Part shown: piece by piece, positions 39,800-49,135 of the stretch | Numbering within the stretch: the stretch's first letter is position 1 | Layout: each line of letters opens with the position of its first letter | Source: Borreliella yangtzensis | GTDB lineage: Bacteria; Spirochaetota; Spirochaetia; Borreliales; Borreliaceae | Length of the DNA stretch: 64,000 nucleotides | NCBI RefSeq assembly: GCF_014201775.1 | Contig: NZ_JACHFG010000002.1 | Coordinates: 1 to 64,000, forward strand | Reading direction: 5' to 3' | Notes under the pieces: model-generated | What the model saw: only the letters and a program-made list of their open reading frames with translations | The model's database searches: none | Told to the model about the DNA's origin: nothing | Position numbers and translations under genes: made by a program

Positions 39800-40120
39800 C
39801 TTGATTTGTATGGGGCACTTGTTAAAAATGTTTTTAATCCTTTTAAAAGGATTTTAAAGAGTTTTTTAATTTTTGTAAGTTTAGTTTAGATTAATCTTAT
39901 AAAAGGGTTTAAATTTGGATATTGTGGTGAGGTAGTAAAAATTAATTTTTTACTACCGCCGTGTTTTTGTTAATGTTAAAAGTATTATTTGTTTTTATAA
40001 GTTTATTAATATTTTATGTTTTATAAATAAAGAATGCTACTTGTTAGTAAAATAAAGTTAATATTTTGATTTTAAAAAATTTAAATTTTTAAAGTAAATT
40101 TTGTAAGGAGAGGATTAATT
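39800..40120. other. bmpD-bmpC intergenic region with two palindromic elements
   Basis: 321 bases with no gene. It holds an 18-bp perfect palindrome AATCCTTTTAAAAGGATT (39836-39853) and, about 80 bases later, a hairpin with arms GGTAGTAAAA (39931-39940) and TTTTACTACC (39948-39957) and a 7-base loop. Neither is followed by a long T-run, although T-rich DNA follows the second. They may end bmpD transcription or mark regulatory sites for the bmpCAB operon. AAGGAGAGG for bmpC is at 40105-40113. Confidence 0.6.
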
Positions 40121-41182
40121 TTGTTTAAAAGGTTTATTTTTATTGTTTTACCTTTATTAGTATTGGCTTGTTTTAAATCTAATAAAAAGTCTGTTAAATC
40201 TGATAAAGTTATTGTAGGTGTTTTGGCTAATGGTAGCTTTTATGATAAAGGCTATAATCAAAGTGTTCATTATGGTGTTGTAAAACTTAGAGATGATTTT
40301 GGAATAAAACTTATAACTAAATCTTTAAGGCCTTATCCTATTGAGGGCAAAAGACTTCTTACTGTTGATGAAGCAATGGCAGAGGATGCTTATGAGGTTC
40401 AAAAAAATCCTTTAAATCTTTTTTGGTTGATTGGGTATGAATTTTCCAATTTATCGGTTAAGCTTTCGTATGAACGTCCAGATATTTATTATGGGATTAT
40501 AGATGCTTTTGATTATGGCGATATTCAAGTTCCTAAGAATTCTTTGGCCATTAAGTTTAGAAATGAAGAAGCTGCATTTTTAGCTGGATATATTGCTGCT
40601 AAGATGAGTAAAAGGAAAAAGATTGGATTTTTAACAGGTCCTATAAGTGAACATTTGAATGATTTTAAGTTTGGTTTTAAGGCTGGAATTTTTTATGCTA
40701 ACCCCAAAATAAGATTAGTATCGAAAAAAGCGCCTTCTGTTTTTGATAAAGAGAAAGGTAAAGAAATGGCTCGGTTTATGTACAAAGAGGATAAAGTAGG
40801 TGTTATTTTTCCAATAGCCGGTATAACAGGGCTTGGGGTTTTTGACGCTGCTAAGGAGCTTGGACCTAAATATTATGTTGTTGGTTTAAATCAAGATCAA
40901 TCATATATTGCCCCGCAAAATGTTATTACTTCAATACTTAAGGATATTAGTAAGGTTATTTATTCTGTTTCATCAGATTATATTAAAAATGGAGTTTTTA
41001 AGGGCGGAGTTGTTATTGATCGAGGATTGAAAGAAGGGGTAATAGAAATTGTTAAGGATCCTGATGTTTTAAATGATAGACTAGTTGATGAAGTTCTTGA
41101 TTTAGAAAATAAAATAATAAGTGGAGAAATTGTTATTCCTGATAGTGAATATGCATTTGATTTATTTAAATCAAAGTTATAA
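40121..41182 (+). CDS. bmpC: Basic membrane protein C
   Basis: 353-residue lipoprotein of the PnrA-like BMP family. It starts at TTG (40121) behind a strong AAGGAGAGG; no ATG fits. The lipobox LVLAC gives Cys17. It keeps the family segments (NGSFYDKGYNQS, LIGYEFS, IKFRNEEAAFLAGY, AGITGLGVFDAAKELG, GLNQDQSYIAP) but is the most divergent of the four. The usual 'VD' before the QDQ motif is Gly-Leu-Asn, and the AGAKYAN motif reads AGIFYANP. bmpA follows after 40 bases. Confidence 0.94.
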   Translation: MFKRFIFIVLPLLVLACFKSNKKSVKSDKVIVGVLANGSFYDKGYNQSVHYGVVKLRDDFGIKLITKSLRPYPIEGKRLLTVDEAMAEDAYEVQKNPLNLFWLIGYEFSNLSVKLSYERPDIYYGIIDAFDYGDIQVPKNSLAIKFRNEEAAFLAGYIAAKMSKRKKIGFLTGPISEHLNDFKFGFKAGIFYANPKIRLVSKKAPSVFDKEKGKEMARFMYKEDKVGVIFPIAGITGLGVFDAAKELGPKYYVVGLNQDQSYIAPQNVITSILKDISKVIYSVSSDYIKNGVFKGGVVIDRGLKEGVIEIVKDPDVLNDRLVDEVLDLENKIISGEIVIPDSEYAFDLFKSKL

Positions 41183-41222
41183 ACTACTTAGGTATAGCTT
41201 TATTTGAAAAGGAAAATATTTT

Positions 41223-42242
41223 ATGGGTAAATTGTTGTTATTGATTTTGTTTGAAGGTGTTGTTTTTTTATCTTGTAGTGGTAGGGGTAGTCTTGAGGGT
41301 GGAATTCCTAAGGTGTCTGTAATAATTGATGGAACTTTTGATGATAAATCTTTTAATGAGAGCGCTTTAAATGGTATAAAAAAGGTTAAAGAAGAATTTA
41401 AAGTTGAATTTATTTTAAAAGAATCTACATCAAATTCTTATTTATCTGATCTTGAAGGGCTTAAAGATACGGGCTCAAATTTAATTTGGCTTATTGGGTA
41501 TAAATTTAGCGATGTATCCAAGGCTGTTTCTTTGCAAAATTCTGAGGTGAAATATGCAATTATTGATCCTGTTTATTCTGATGAGCCTATTCCTGCGAAT
41601 TTAGTAGGTATGACTTTTAGAGCTCAAGAAGGCGCGTTTTTGACAGGTTATATTGCTTCAAAAATTTCTAAAACGGGTAAAATTGGATTTTTAGGGGGAA
41701 TAAAGGGTGAGATAGTAGATGCTTTCAGGTATGGGTATGAGGCCGGTGCTAAGTATGCCAATAAAGATATAAAGATATCTACTCAGTATATTGGTAGTTT
41801 TGCTGACATTGAAGCTGGTAGAAGCGTTGCAACTAAAATGTATTCTGATGGAATAGACATAATTCATCATGCTGCAGGTCTTGGAGGAATTGGTTCTATT
41901 GAGGTTGCGAAAGAACTTGGTTCTGGGCATTACATTATTGGAGTTGATGAGGATCAATCATATCTTGCTCCTGATAATGTTATTACATCTTCAACTAAAG
42001 ATGTCGGTAGAGCTTTAAATATTTTTACATCTAACTATTTAAAAACTAATGCTTTTGAAGGTGGGAAATTAATAAATTATGGTCTTAAAGAAGGAGTTGT
42101 AGGGTTCGTAAGAAATCCCAAGATGATTCCCTTTGAACTTGAAAAAGAAATCGATAGTCTTTCTAGTAAAATAATCAATAAAGAAGTTATTGTTCCGTAT
42201 AATAAAGAAAGTTATGAAAAATTTCTTAAAGAATTTATTTGA
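41223..42242 (+). CDS. bmpA: Basic membrane protein A (P39 antigen)
   Basis: 339-residue surface lipoprotein, the P39 serodiagnostic antigen of Lyme disease, reported to bind laminin. Lipobox VFLSC (Cys18). BMP/PnrA motifs: [76 protein letters not shown]. Many positions differ from the B31 protein as I recall it (for example the start [12 protein letters not shown]). The stop lies in the first copy of an 11-bp tandem repeat. It is in an operon with bmpC and bmpB. Confidence 0.96.
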   Translation: MGKLLLLILFEGVVFLSCSGRGSLEGGIPKVSVIIDGTFDDKSFNESALNGIKKVKEEFKVEFILKESTSNSYLSDLEGLKDTGSNLIWLIGYKFSDVSKAVSLQNSEVKYAIIDPVYSDEPIPANLVGMTFRAQEGAFLTGYIASKISKTGKIGFLGGIKGEIVDAFRYGYEAGAKYANKDIKISTQYIGSFADIEAGRSVATKMYSDGIDIIHHAAGLGGIGSIEVAKELGSGHYIIGVDEDQSYLAPDNVITSSTKDVGRALNIFTSNYLKTNAFEGGKLINYGLKEGVVGFVRNPKMIPFELEKEIDSLSSKIINKEVIVPYNKESYEKFLKEFI

Positions 42243-42270
42243 ATAAATTTTGAATAAATTTTGAATAAAT
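42240..42270 (+). repeat. 11-bp tandem repeat at the bmpA stop
   Basis: TGAATAAATTT occurs at 42240-42250 and 42251-42261, then 9 of 11 bases at 42262-42270. The first copy supplies the TGA stop of bmpA. Copy-number change would not alter the bmpA protein but would change the spacing to bmpB. Confidence 0.75.
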
Positions 42271-42312
42271 AATCAATGTATTTTATTTTTTAAATATAAA
42301 AACGCATTGATT
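42271..42312 (+). promoter_or_regulatory. Hairpin in the bmpA-bmpB gap
   Basis: AATCAATG (42271-42278) pairs perfectly with CATTGATT (42305-42312), with a 26-base AT-rich loop and TT afterwards. It may be a leaky terminator or mRNA-stabilising stem between bmpA and bmpB. Confidence 0.4.
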
Positions 42313-42346
42313 TTGTGTAAATGGTGGGAATGGAGAAGCGTTCTAT

Positions 42347-43375
42347 ATGAGTATTACAATTTTTATATTCGGTATTTTGTTGACTTCTTGCTTGGGTGAA
42401 AATGAAATAGAATCTGGTTCAAGTAAAATTAAGATATCTATGTTTGTAGATGGTATTCTTGATGACAAATCTTTTAATTCTAGTGCTAATAAGGCCTTGT
42501 TGCGCTTGAAAAAAGATTTTCCAGAAAGTATTGAAAAAGTTTTTTCTAATGCTGCTTCTGGGGTTTATTCTAGTTATGTCTCAGATCTTGATAATTTAAA
42601 AATGAATGGTTCAGATTTGATTTGGCTTGTAGGGTATATGCTTACAGATGTTGCTTTATCGGTCTCATTGGAAAATCCAAGAATTAGCTACGGAATAATA
42701 GATCCTATTTATGGTGATGATGTTCAGATCCCTAAAAATTTGATTGGTATTGTTTTTAGAATAGAGCAAGGTGCTTTTTTAGCCGGCTATATTGCAGCTA
42801 AAAAAAGCGTTTCTGGTAAAATAGGTTTTATAGGAGGGGTAAAGGGCGATATAGTGGATGCATTCCGTTATGGCTATGAGGCTGGTGCTAAGTATGCTAA
42901 TAAAGGCATAAAAATTGTAAGTGAATACTCCAATTCTTTTTCCGATGTTGATATTGGTAGAATCATGGCTAATAAAATGTATTCTAAAGGAATAGATATA
43001 ATTCATTTTGCAGCTGGTTTGGCAGGGATTGGTGTTATCGAGGCAGCAAAAGAACTTGGTGATGGTTATTATGTTATTGGATCTGATCAAGATCAGTCTT
43101 ATCTTGCTCCTAAAAATTTTATTACTTCTGTTATAAAAAATGTTGGTGACGCATTATATTTGATTACTAGCGAATATCTTAAAAACAATAATACTTGGGA
43201 GGAAGGTGGAAAAATTATTAAAATGGGATTAAGAGATGGTGTTGTTGGTTTATCTAATGCGAATGAATTTGAATACATAAAAGTTCTTGAAAGTAAAATA
43301 ATCAATAAAGAGATTGTTGTTCCTTTCAATCAGGAAGGATATGAAATTTTTATAAAGCAAATATTAAAGCTATAG
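42347..43375 (+). CDS. bmpB: Basic membrane protein B
   Basis: 342-residue lipoprotein paralogue of BmpA. Lipobox LLTSC (Cys15), a short signal without early Lys/Arg. Motifs [70 protein letters not shown] and GSDQDQSYLAP place it in the BMP/PnrA family. The ATG at 42347 is the only usable start in frame; GGAG lies 11 bases upstream. It is the last gene of the bmp array. Confidence 0.95.
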   Translation: MSITIFIFGILLTSCLGENEIESGSSKIKISMFVDGILDDKSFNSSANKALLRLKKDFPESIEKVFSNAASGVYSSYVSDLDNLKMNGSDLIWLVGYMLTDVALSVSLENPRISYGIIDPIYGDDVQIPKNLIGIVFRIEQGAFLAGYIAAKKSVSGKIGFIGGVKGDIVDAFRYGYEAGAKYANKGIKIVSEYSNSFSDVDIGRIMANKMYSKGIDIIHFAAGLAGIGVIEAAKELGDGYYVIGSDQDQSYLAPKNFITSVIKNVGDALYLITSEYLKNNNTWEEGGKIIKMGLRDGVVGLSNANEFEYIKVLESKIINKEIVVPFNQEGYEIFIKQILKL

Positions 43376-43432
43376 ACTTTTTTAAAAAAGATTTTAATTT
43401 TTTAGTTTTTAATTATGCTATATTTATTGTGT

Positions 43433-43438
43433 TATAAT
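43433..43438 (+). promoter_or_regulatory. -10 promoter element for the trehalase-family gene
   Basis: A perfect TATAAT, preceded by TGTGT as an extended -10, lies 39 bases before the chosen TTG start. It sits downstream of the frame's first ATG (43415), which supports the later start. No clear -35 hexamer is visible. Confidence 0.45.
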
Positions 43439-43477
43439 AAATATAAGCAAATTTCTATTGTTTTAGAGGATTTAGCA

Positions 43478-44902
43478 TTGAATAAAAAAATGTTTCCCAA
43501 GATTTATTATTATGATCAAGATTTTATTGATATTTATAATAAAAGTTTATCTTGGATTCAAGACAAGGTCGTTTTACAAAAAGTTGCTGATAAAGGCAAA
43601 AAAGATAAAAATTATTATTCGGAGAATTGTAATTATATAGATCAGATGCAAGCTTGTATGTCAAGCTTTTTTCTTGTCTATAGTAATGGAGAATATTCAT
43701 CTACATCTTCGATTGACAAATTTTATCAGCTGCAGGAGGAATCTGGCGCAATTAGGGCTAGGTATGACAATAACAATGCTATTGTTGATCTTGATGAGAA
43801 TGAAGAGAATATTGGGTTTCCTATTTTTGCATGGGCTGAATATAATTTGTATCATAAAACAGGAAATAAAAAGAGAATTTCTGAAGTTTTACCAATTCTT
43901 GATAAGTATTATAAGTGGATAGAAAGAAAATTTTTAAAGGAAAATGGTCTTTATTCAGTTGATGTAAATAAAATTTTTTATAAAAACTCTCCAAGAGTAA
44001 ATGCACACTATCCTATAGATTTTAATTCATTACAACTTCATAGTGCATATTGTATTTCTAAATTAGCAGACATTTTAAATGATAAAAATTTATCACTTGA
44101 ATACAAAAAACGTTTTTTTTCTCTTAAAGTCAAGATTAATTCTTTAATGTGGAGTGAAAAAGATGGATTTTATTATGATCTTGATATTAATGAGAATATT
44201 ATTGAAATTAAGACAATAGTAGGGTTTTTCCCAATGCTTTCTGAGATTCCTAGTGAAGACAGAATAGAAAGAATGGTTTTTTATTTAAAAAGTACTAAGC
44301 ATTTTGGGACTCCAAACCCTTTTCCAACGCTTTCTGTTAGTGAGCCAGGTTTTAGTGAAGATGGCAATGGATATTATGGCTCAGTTTATACTTATATGAA
44401 TTTTTTTGTGATCAAAGGTCTTGAATATTGTGGTCGTGCAAATATTGCAAGAGAATTTACTATAAGACATTTATATTATATATTAGATACTTTAATTCCG
44501 TTTAATAAAATTAAAGGGCACATTTGGGAAGCTTATAAGCCTATGCAAGAAGGGCCTGCATATTTTGATTCTAATAAAAAAACTTATACTGAAAAAAATC
44601 TTATTTGCTACCTTGCGCTTTTTAGCATTAGCTTGATGATAGAAAATATTATTGGTCTTACGATTAGTTTGCCCGATAAAACTGTATATTGGAACATCCC
44701 TACTCTTGAGATTATGGGGATAGAAAGCTTATCTCTTAAAAAGAATCAAACTACAATAATTTGTAATAAAGGGAAAAGGGGTTGGGAAATAAAAATGGAA
44801 TCTGAAAAACTTTATTATTTTACAATAAATATATTAAATAAAAAAGAAAAAACCCTTCCTATTCCTTCAGGAAGATGTTCTATGTTGTTGGATAAGCTTT
44901 GA
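43478..44902 (+). CDS. treA: Trehalase-family (six-hairpin) glycosidase
   Basis: Glycoside hydrolase with the alpha/alpha toroid fold, annotated as trehalase in B. burgdorferi (BB0381). Visible family segments are GFPIFAWAEYNLYHKTG, NAHYPIDFNSLQL, WSEKDGFYYDLD, GFFPMLSEIPSEDR, EDGNGYYGSVYTYMNFFVIKGL and GHIWEAYKPMQEG, the Asp/Glu-rich segments lining the active site. There is no signal peptide, so it is cytosolic. The frame opens at 43415, but TTG at 43478 is chosen: it has GAGGA at 43466-43470 at proper spacing and lies after a TATAAT box, giving 474 residues. Trehalose use is the customary call; other alpha-glucosides or glycosyl oligomers are possible. No trehalose PTS gene lies nearby. 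Confidence 0.82.
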   Translation: MNKKMFPKIYYYDQDFIDIYNKSLSWIQDKVVLQKVADKGKKDKNYYSENCNYIDQMQACMSSFFLVYSNGEYSSTSSIDKFYQLQEESGAIRARYDNNNAIVDLDENEENIGFPIFAWAEYNLYHKTGNKKRISEVLPILDKYYKWIERKFLKENGLYSVDVNKIFYKNSPRVNAHYPIDFNSLQLHSAYCISKLADILNDKNLSLEYKKRFFSLKVKINSLMWSEKDGFYYDLDINENIIEIKTIVGFFPMLSEIPSEDRIERMVFYLKSTKHFGTPNPFPTLSVSEPGFSEDGNGYYGSVYTYMNFFVIKGLEYCGRANIAREFTIRHLYYILDTLIPFNKIKGHIWEAYKPMQEGPAYFDSNKKTYTEKNLICYLALFSISLMIENIIGLTISLPDKTVYWNIPTLEIMGIESLSLKKNQTTIICNKGKRGWEIKMESEKLYYFTINILNKKEKTLPIPSGRCSMLLDKL

Positions 44903-44955
44903 TGAATTGGATTCATTAAATGTCTTGTAAAATTTAAATTTTTGGAGGCCTTTTA

Positions 44956-46320
44956 ATGATAGATATTGATGAATTGAGAATTTTTCTTAAAGAGAAGAGT
45001 TATTCTAAAATTAAAGAAAAATTTTTGAAGCACGATTCTTTTGACATTGCTGAGGCTCTTAAAAGACTTAATGGATCTGAATTGATTTTACTTTACAGAT
45101 TTTTGCCTAAAAAAATAGCAGTTGAAACTTTTTCGAATTTTGATCAATCTACAAAAAATAAGTTAGCAAATTCTTTTACGAATAAAGAAATCAGTGAAAT
45201 GATTGATGAATTAAATCTTGATGATGTTATTGATCTTTTAGAGGAGGTTCCTGCAAATGTTGTTCAGAGATTTTTAGCAAGCTCTACAGAAGAGAATAGA
45301 GAAATCATTAATAAGTTTTTGTCTTACAGTGATGATTCTGCAGGATCAATTGTAACAATTGAGTATGTTGAACTTAAAGAAGATTTCACTGTTGGTCAAG
45401 CTCTTGATTATATTAGACGGGTAGCTAAAACCAAAGAAGATATTTACACTTATTATATTACAGATGATGAAAAGCATTTAAAAGGAGTGATAAAAATCGA
45501 AGATTTAATATTAGCCAAAGACGATGTCATTCTGTCATCAATAATGAGAAATAGCGGTTTTTATATTGTGGGAGTCAACGATGAGAAAGAAGATGTTGCA
45601 CTTCTTTTTCAAAAATATGATATTACCAGTGTTCCTGTTGTTGATAATGAGGGGAGAATGATAGGTGTTATTATTATTGATGATATTTTAGAAGTTATTC
45701 AATCAGTAAATACTGAAGATTTTCAAATGATTGCTGCTGTTAAACCTTTAGACACTTCTTATCTTGATACTTCTATTTTGGTTATGACAAAAAATAGGAT
45801 AATTTGGCTTTTAGTTCTTATGGTATCTTCTACTTTTACAGCTACAATCATTTCGAATTATCAAAATTTAATGTTGTCTTTAGTGGTTTTGGCTAGTTTT
45901 ATTCCTCTTTTAATGGATACTTCGGGCAATGCTGGTTCTCAAGCATCTGCATTAATAATTCGTGAGCTTGCTCTTGGTACTATCAAGGTAAAAGATTTTT
46001 TTAAAGTTTTTTTAAAGGAAATATGTGTTAGTATTTTAGTGGGAGTAATTCTTGCTGGTGTTAATTTTTTAAGAATTGTATTTTTTGTAGCTCCACAGCA
46101 TGATGATAAGTTGAAAATAGCGTTTGTAGTTTCATCCTGCTTAATGGTAAGTTTGACAGTAGCCAAGATATTGGGAGGTCTTTTGCCCATTGTTGCTAAA
46201 ATTTTCAAGTTGGATCCAGCACTTATGGCAGGTCCTTTAATCACTACTATTGCAGATGCTATTACTCTGATAGCTTATTTTAATATAGCAAAATGGGTTT
46301 TGGTTAGTTATGCTGTTTAA
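44956..46320 (+). CDS. mgtE: Magnesium transporter MgtE
   Basis: 454-residue Mg2+ channel. The N-terminal superhelical MgtE_N domain (about 20-125) is followed by two CBS domains (about 130-255) and five transmembrane helices with the selectivity segment GNAGSQASALIIRELALG and the final DAITLIAYF helix. It gates on cytosolic Mg2+ through the N and CBS domains. GGAGG precedes the ATG. Confidence 0.96.
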   Translation: MIDIDELRIFLKEKSYSKIKEKFLKHDSFDIAEALKRLNGSELILLYRFLPKKIAVETFSNFDQSTKNKLANSFTNKEISEMIDELNLDDVIDLLEEVPANVVQRFLASSTEENREIINKFLSYSDDSAGSIVTIEYVELKEDFTVGQALDYIRRVAKTKEDIYTYYITDDEKHLKGVIKIEDLILAKDDVILSSIMRNSGFYIVGVNDEKEDVALLFQKYDITSVPVVDNEGRMIGVIIIDDILEVIQSVNTEDFQMIAAVKPLDTSYLDTSILVMTKNRIIWLLVLMVSSTFTATIISNYQNLMLSLVVLASFIPLLMDTSGNAGSQASALIIRELALGTIKVKDFFKVFLKEICVSILVGVILAGVNFLRIVFFVAPQHDDKLKIAFVVSSCLMVSLTVAKILGGLLPIVAKIFKLDPALMAGPLITTIADAITLIAYFNIAKWVLVSYAV

Positions 46321-46367
46321 ATTTCATTTTAATGTATTAATTGTTATTTTTTATAAGGACATTTTTA

Positions 46368-46787
46368 ATGTATAATTGCATTTTTTGTAAAATAGTAAAC
46401 AAGGAGCTTTCCAGTTATAAAGTTTATGAGGACGATTTAATTTTAGCATTTTTAGATATTAATCCGTTAACTGTTGGACATACTCTTGTTATTCCTAAAG
46501 AACATAGTGAGGATTTATTGAGTATGGATGATAAATTTAACGAAAGAATTTTAAGAGTGTGTAAAAAAATTTCCAATGCTTTAAAAAAAATAAATTCAAG
46601 TATTTGTAGTGGAATAAATATTTATTCTTCTTTGGGAGCTGGTGCAGGGCAAGAAGTTTTTCATACTCATTTTCATGTAATTCCAAGATTTAAAAATGAT
46701 GGTTTTGGTTTTAAAAGAGGTGATAAGCTTAATCTTGAAGTTGAAAAATTTAAAGAATTATCTATGAAAATAAGTATGAATCTTTAA
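46368..46787 (+). CDS. HIT-family nucleotide hydrolase
   Basis: 139-residue histidine-triad protein with the signature HTHFHVIP in the second half and the N-terminal CIFCKIVNKE zinc-like segment of the Hint subfamily. Hint enzymes hydrolyse AMP conjugates such as adenosine phosphoramidates. ATG at 46368 is chosen over the longer frame because AAGGA lies 9 bases before it and the protein then starts at the family's usual MYNCIFCKI. Confidence 0.94.
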   Translation: MYNCIFCKIVNKELSSYKVYEDDLILAFLDINPLTVGHTLVIPKEHSEDLLSMDDKFNERILRVCKKISNALKKINSSICSGINIYSSLGAGAGQEVFHTHFHVIPRFKNDGFGFKRGDKLNLEVEKFKELSMKISMNL

Positions 46788-46813
46788 ATTTATTTTATAA
46801 AAAAGGATTCTTT

Positions 46814-47476
46814 ATGGGAAGAAACTTTTTTTTCTTTTTTGTTTTTATGCTTAATGCATTAAGAATTTATTCAGGAATTCCTGGTTATCTTAATGTGTAC
46901 AATGGAGTTGGGGTTGGTGTTGATAATTTTACTCAAGATTTATTCTTCTATGAAAGACTTAGGTATCAGTTTTTCAGTGGACTTGGCGTTAATGTTTCTC
47001 AAAGTTTCGCAATTGGCGGAGAATTTAATTTAGATATTAAATTTTTGCCGAGCTATACTCCTTACACCAAGGATATTATGTTTATGTTGGATGACCAATC
47101 ATATTTGAAGCATTCTTTAAGTTATTTCATAGTAAAAGATGTCTCAATATCAATGAGGATGTATGGTAATTATTTCTTTTTACCTTATACTGCAATGTTT
47201 AGTTTAAACTTTTTTACAGGTTTAAAATTTTCATATATTGATGCTAAAATTCGTTTTAGAGGCTCAAATGATTGGGCATTGCTGAATAATGTTATTTTGG
47301 GAATAGACATTGGAGCTAGAATTAATATAGATTTTATTTTTTTGGAATATACAATTTCTCCAATTTTTTATAACAAACTTTTACTTTTAAATCAAATGCA
47401 TAAAATAACCCTAGGTTTTATTTTTCAGTTTGATGTAGCAACAAAAAATGATAGTGAGATACTTTCTATTTTGTAA
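46814..47476 (+). CDS. Outer-membrane-like hypothetical protein (BB0378 position)
   Basis: 220-residue exported protein. A signal-like start (MGRNFFFFFVFMLNALRIYS) is followed by Gly- and aromatic-rich alternating strands (YNGVGVGVDNF, FSGLGVNVSQSFAIGGEFNLDI), as in a small beta barrel. No family is recognised; it resembles in style the proteins at 13.1 and 16.9 kb. It is convergent with luxS, with 10 bases between the stops. Confidence 0.75.
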   Translation: MGRNFFFFFVFMLNALRIYSGIPGYLNVYNGVGVGVDNFTQDLFFYERLRYQFFSGLGVNVSQSFAIGGEFNLDIKFLPSYTPYTKDIMFMLDDQSYLKHSLSYFIVKDVSISMRMYGNYFFLPYTAMFSLNFFTGLKFSYIDAKIRFRGSNDWALLNNVILGIDIGARINIDFIFLEYTISPIFYNKLLLLNQMHKITLGFIFQFDVATKNDSEILSIL

Positions 47477-47486
47477 ACCTTGTTAG

Positions 47487-47960
47487 TTAGGGATATATTA
47501 AATTTTCTTCTTTGATATTGTTTAATATTTGTAAGTATTTAGAAGCTTCGTATTTAGCCATATCAAGATTGTGTTCTTTATAATTTCCGCATTCTTTATG
47601 ACTTGCACCTGGAATGGGTTCTGAAAAATTTACAATTTCGGAAAAAAGCCACGATATTAAGTCAACAAGATCTTTACTTTCATAGCTCCCAAAAATTATT
47701 AAGTAAAAACCAGTTCTGCATCCCATAGGACCAAAATATACTATTTTTTCGGCCCAAACCTCATTATTTCTAAGTAAAGTAGCGCCTATATGCTCTATTG
47801 TGTGTATTGCTGCGTTTTCAATTATCGGTTCGATGTTGGGGGCTTTGATTCTAATGTCCATTGTAGTAAATATTACATTTTCAAAGGTATCTTTTCTTGA
47901 AACATATATGCCAGGTTTTAATTTTGTATGATCTATTGTAAAGCTTGTTATTTTTTTCAA
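47487..47960 (-). CDS. luxS: S-ribosylhomocysteinase LuxS
   Basis: Cleaves S-ribosylhomocysteine to homocysteine and DPD, the autoinducer-2 precursor. 157 residues from the TTG at 47960. The metal ligands are His53 and His57 (HTIEH) and Cys124 (KECGN); GPMGCRTG is conserved. The start TTG overlaps the metK stop as TTGA, so translation is coupled. The frame extends 16 codons upstream inside metK, but those residues are not part of the LuxS fold. It is the last gene of the BB0374-pfs-metK-luxS operon. Confidence 0.95.
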   Translation of the reverse strand: MKKITSFTIDHTKLKPGIYVSRKDTFENVIFTTMDIRIKAPNIEPIIENAAIHTIEHIGATLLRNNEVWAEKIVYFGPMGCRTGFYLIIFGSYESKDLVDLISWLFSEIVNFSEPIPGASHKECGNYKEHNLDMAKYEASKYLQILNNIKEENLIYP

Positions 47961-49135
47961 TTTTTTAGCACCGAGTGTATTTTTTTTACAAAATCTAATT
48001 TTTCCCATTCAAATTCATTTTTTCCAAAATGGCCATAGGTAGAAGTTTTAAGATATACGGGTTGTTTTAGTTTTAATTTTTCAATTATACCATTGGGAGT
48101 TAAATCGAAGTTATTGACAATGAAATTTAATATTTTGTTTTCATATTTGGGATCATTTATTCCTGCAGTTATTTGAATGGATATTGGGTTCTCAATCCCA
48201 ATTGCATATGCAAGTTGTAGCTCAAATTCTTTAGAAATTCCAGCTGCTACCATATTTTTTGCGATATATCTTGCCATGTAAGCAGCCGATCTGTCTACTT
48301 TTGTGGCATCTTTCCCGCTGTATGCCCCTCCTCCATGTTTTGCAAATCCTCCATAGCTATCGGCAATAATTTTCCTTCCTGTAAGGCCTGTGTCTCCGGT
48401 AGGTCCTCCAATTACAAAATTTCCAGAAGGATTAATACAATAATTAGTATTTTCATCAAGCATTGACTTGTCTTGAATGGTAGGCTTAATAATTTCTTCA
48501 ATTATTGTTTGTCGTATTAATTTTTGGGGGATATTTGGATGGTGCTGATGAGAAACTATAATATTTTTTATTTTCACAGGATTTCTATTTTTATCATATT
48601 CCATAGTGACTTGAGATTTTGAGTCGGGTCTCAACCATTCTATTGCTCCTGATTTTCTAAGATTGCTGGCTTTTTTTAGAATTGAATTGGCAAGTTCATA
48701 AGGAGCGGGTAAAAAATTTTTTGTTTCATCGCAAGCATATCCAAATATTATTCCCTGATCACCTGCTCCAAGGGTATTAGATCCTTTTTTTTCAATTGCG
48801 TTTACAATGTCACGCGATTGATTGCCAATCGCGTCTATTACCGTTATTGTTTTGTAATCAAGCCCATAATCAATATTTGTATAACCTATATTTTTAATGA
48901 TGTTTTTAGCGATTTCTTTTATATCTATGTGTTTTTTTGCAGGACTATTTATTTCTCCTGCTATTACTACTAAATTTTGTGCAATTATGACTTCGCAAGC
49001 TACTTTTGCATTTTTATCTAATTTTAGCATTTCATCAAGTATGGCATCAGAGATTTGGTCTGCAATTTTGTCTGGGTGTCCCTCAGATACAGCCTCAGAA
49101 GTTAAAATTTGGTTAGCTGCTATTATTTTATTCAT
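47957..49135 (-). CDS. metK: S-adenosylmethionine synthetase
   Basis: Makes SAM from methionine and ATP, 392 residues. Signatures [30 protein letters not shown] and [18 protein letters not shown] are complete. Its ATG overlaps the pfs stop by four bases, and its stop overlaps the luxS start. It supplies SAM for CheR and other methyltransferases; Pfs and LuxS then break down the product. Confidence 0.98.
   Translation of the reverse strand: MNKIIAANQILTSEAVSEGHPDKIADQISDAILDEMLKLDKNAKVACEVIIAQNLVVIAGEINSPAKKHIDIKEIAKNIIKNIGYTNIDYGLDYKTITVIDAIGNQSRDIVNAIEKKGSNTLGAGDQGIIFGYACDETKNFLPAPYELANSILKKASNLRKSGAIEWLRPDSKSQVTMEYDKNRNPVKIKNIIVSHQHHPNIPQKLIRQTIIEEIIKPTIQDKSMLDENTNYCINPSGNFVIGGPTGDTGLTGRKIIADSYGGFAKHGGGAYSGKDATKVDRSAAYMARYIAKNMVAAGISKEFELQLAYAIGIENPISIQITAGINDPKYENKILNFIVNNFDLTPNGIIEKLKLKQPVYLKTSTYGHFGKNEFEWEKLDFVKKIHSVLKN

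Noticed and set aside
43415..43477. N-terminal extension of the trehalase-family gene from ATG 43415
   Set aside because: It lies upstream of and across a TATAAT box and lacks a ribosome-binding site; TTG 43478 has GAGGA.
47961..48008. 16-codon N-terminal extension of LuxS
   Set aside because: Lies inside metK in another frame and is not part of the LuxS fold; 157 residues is the usual length.
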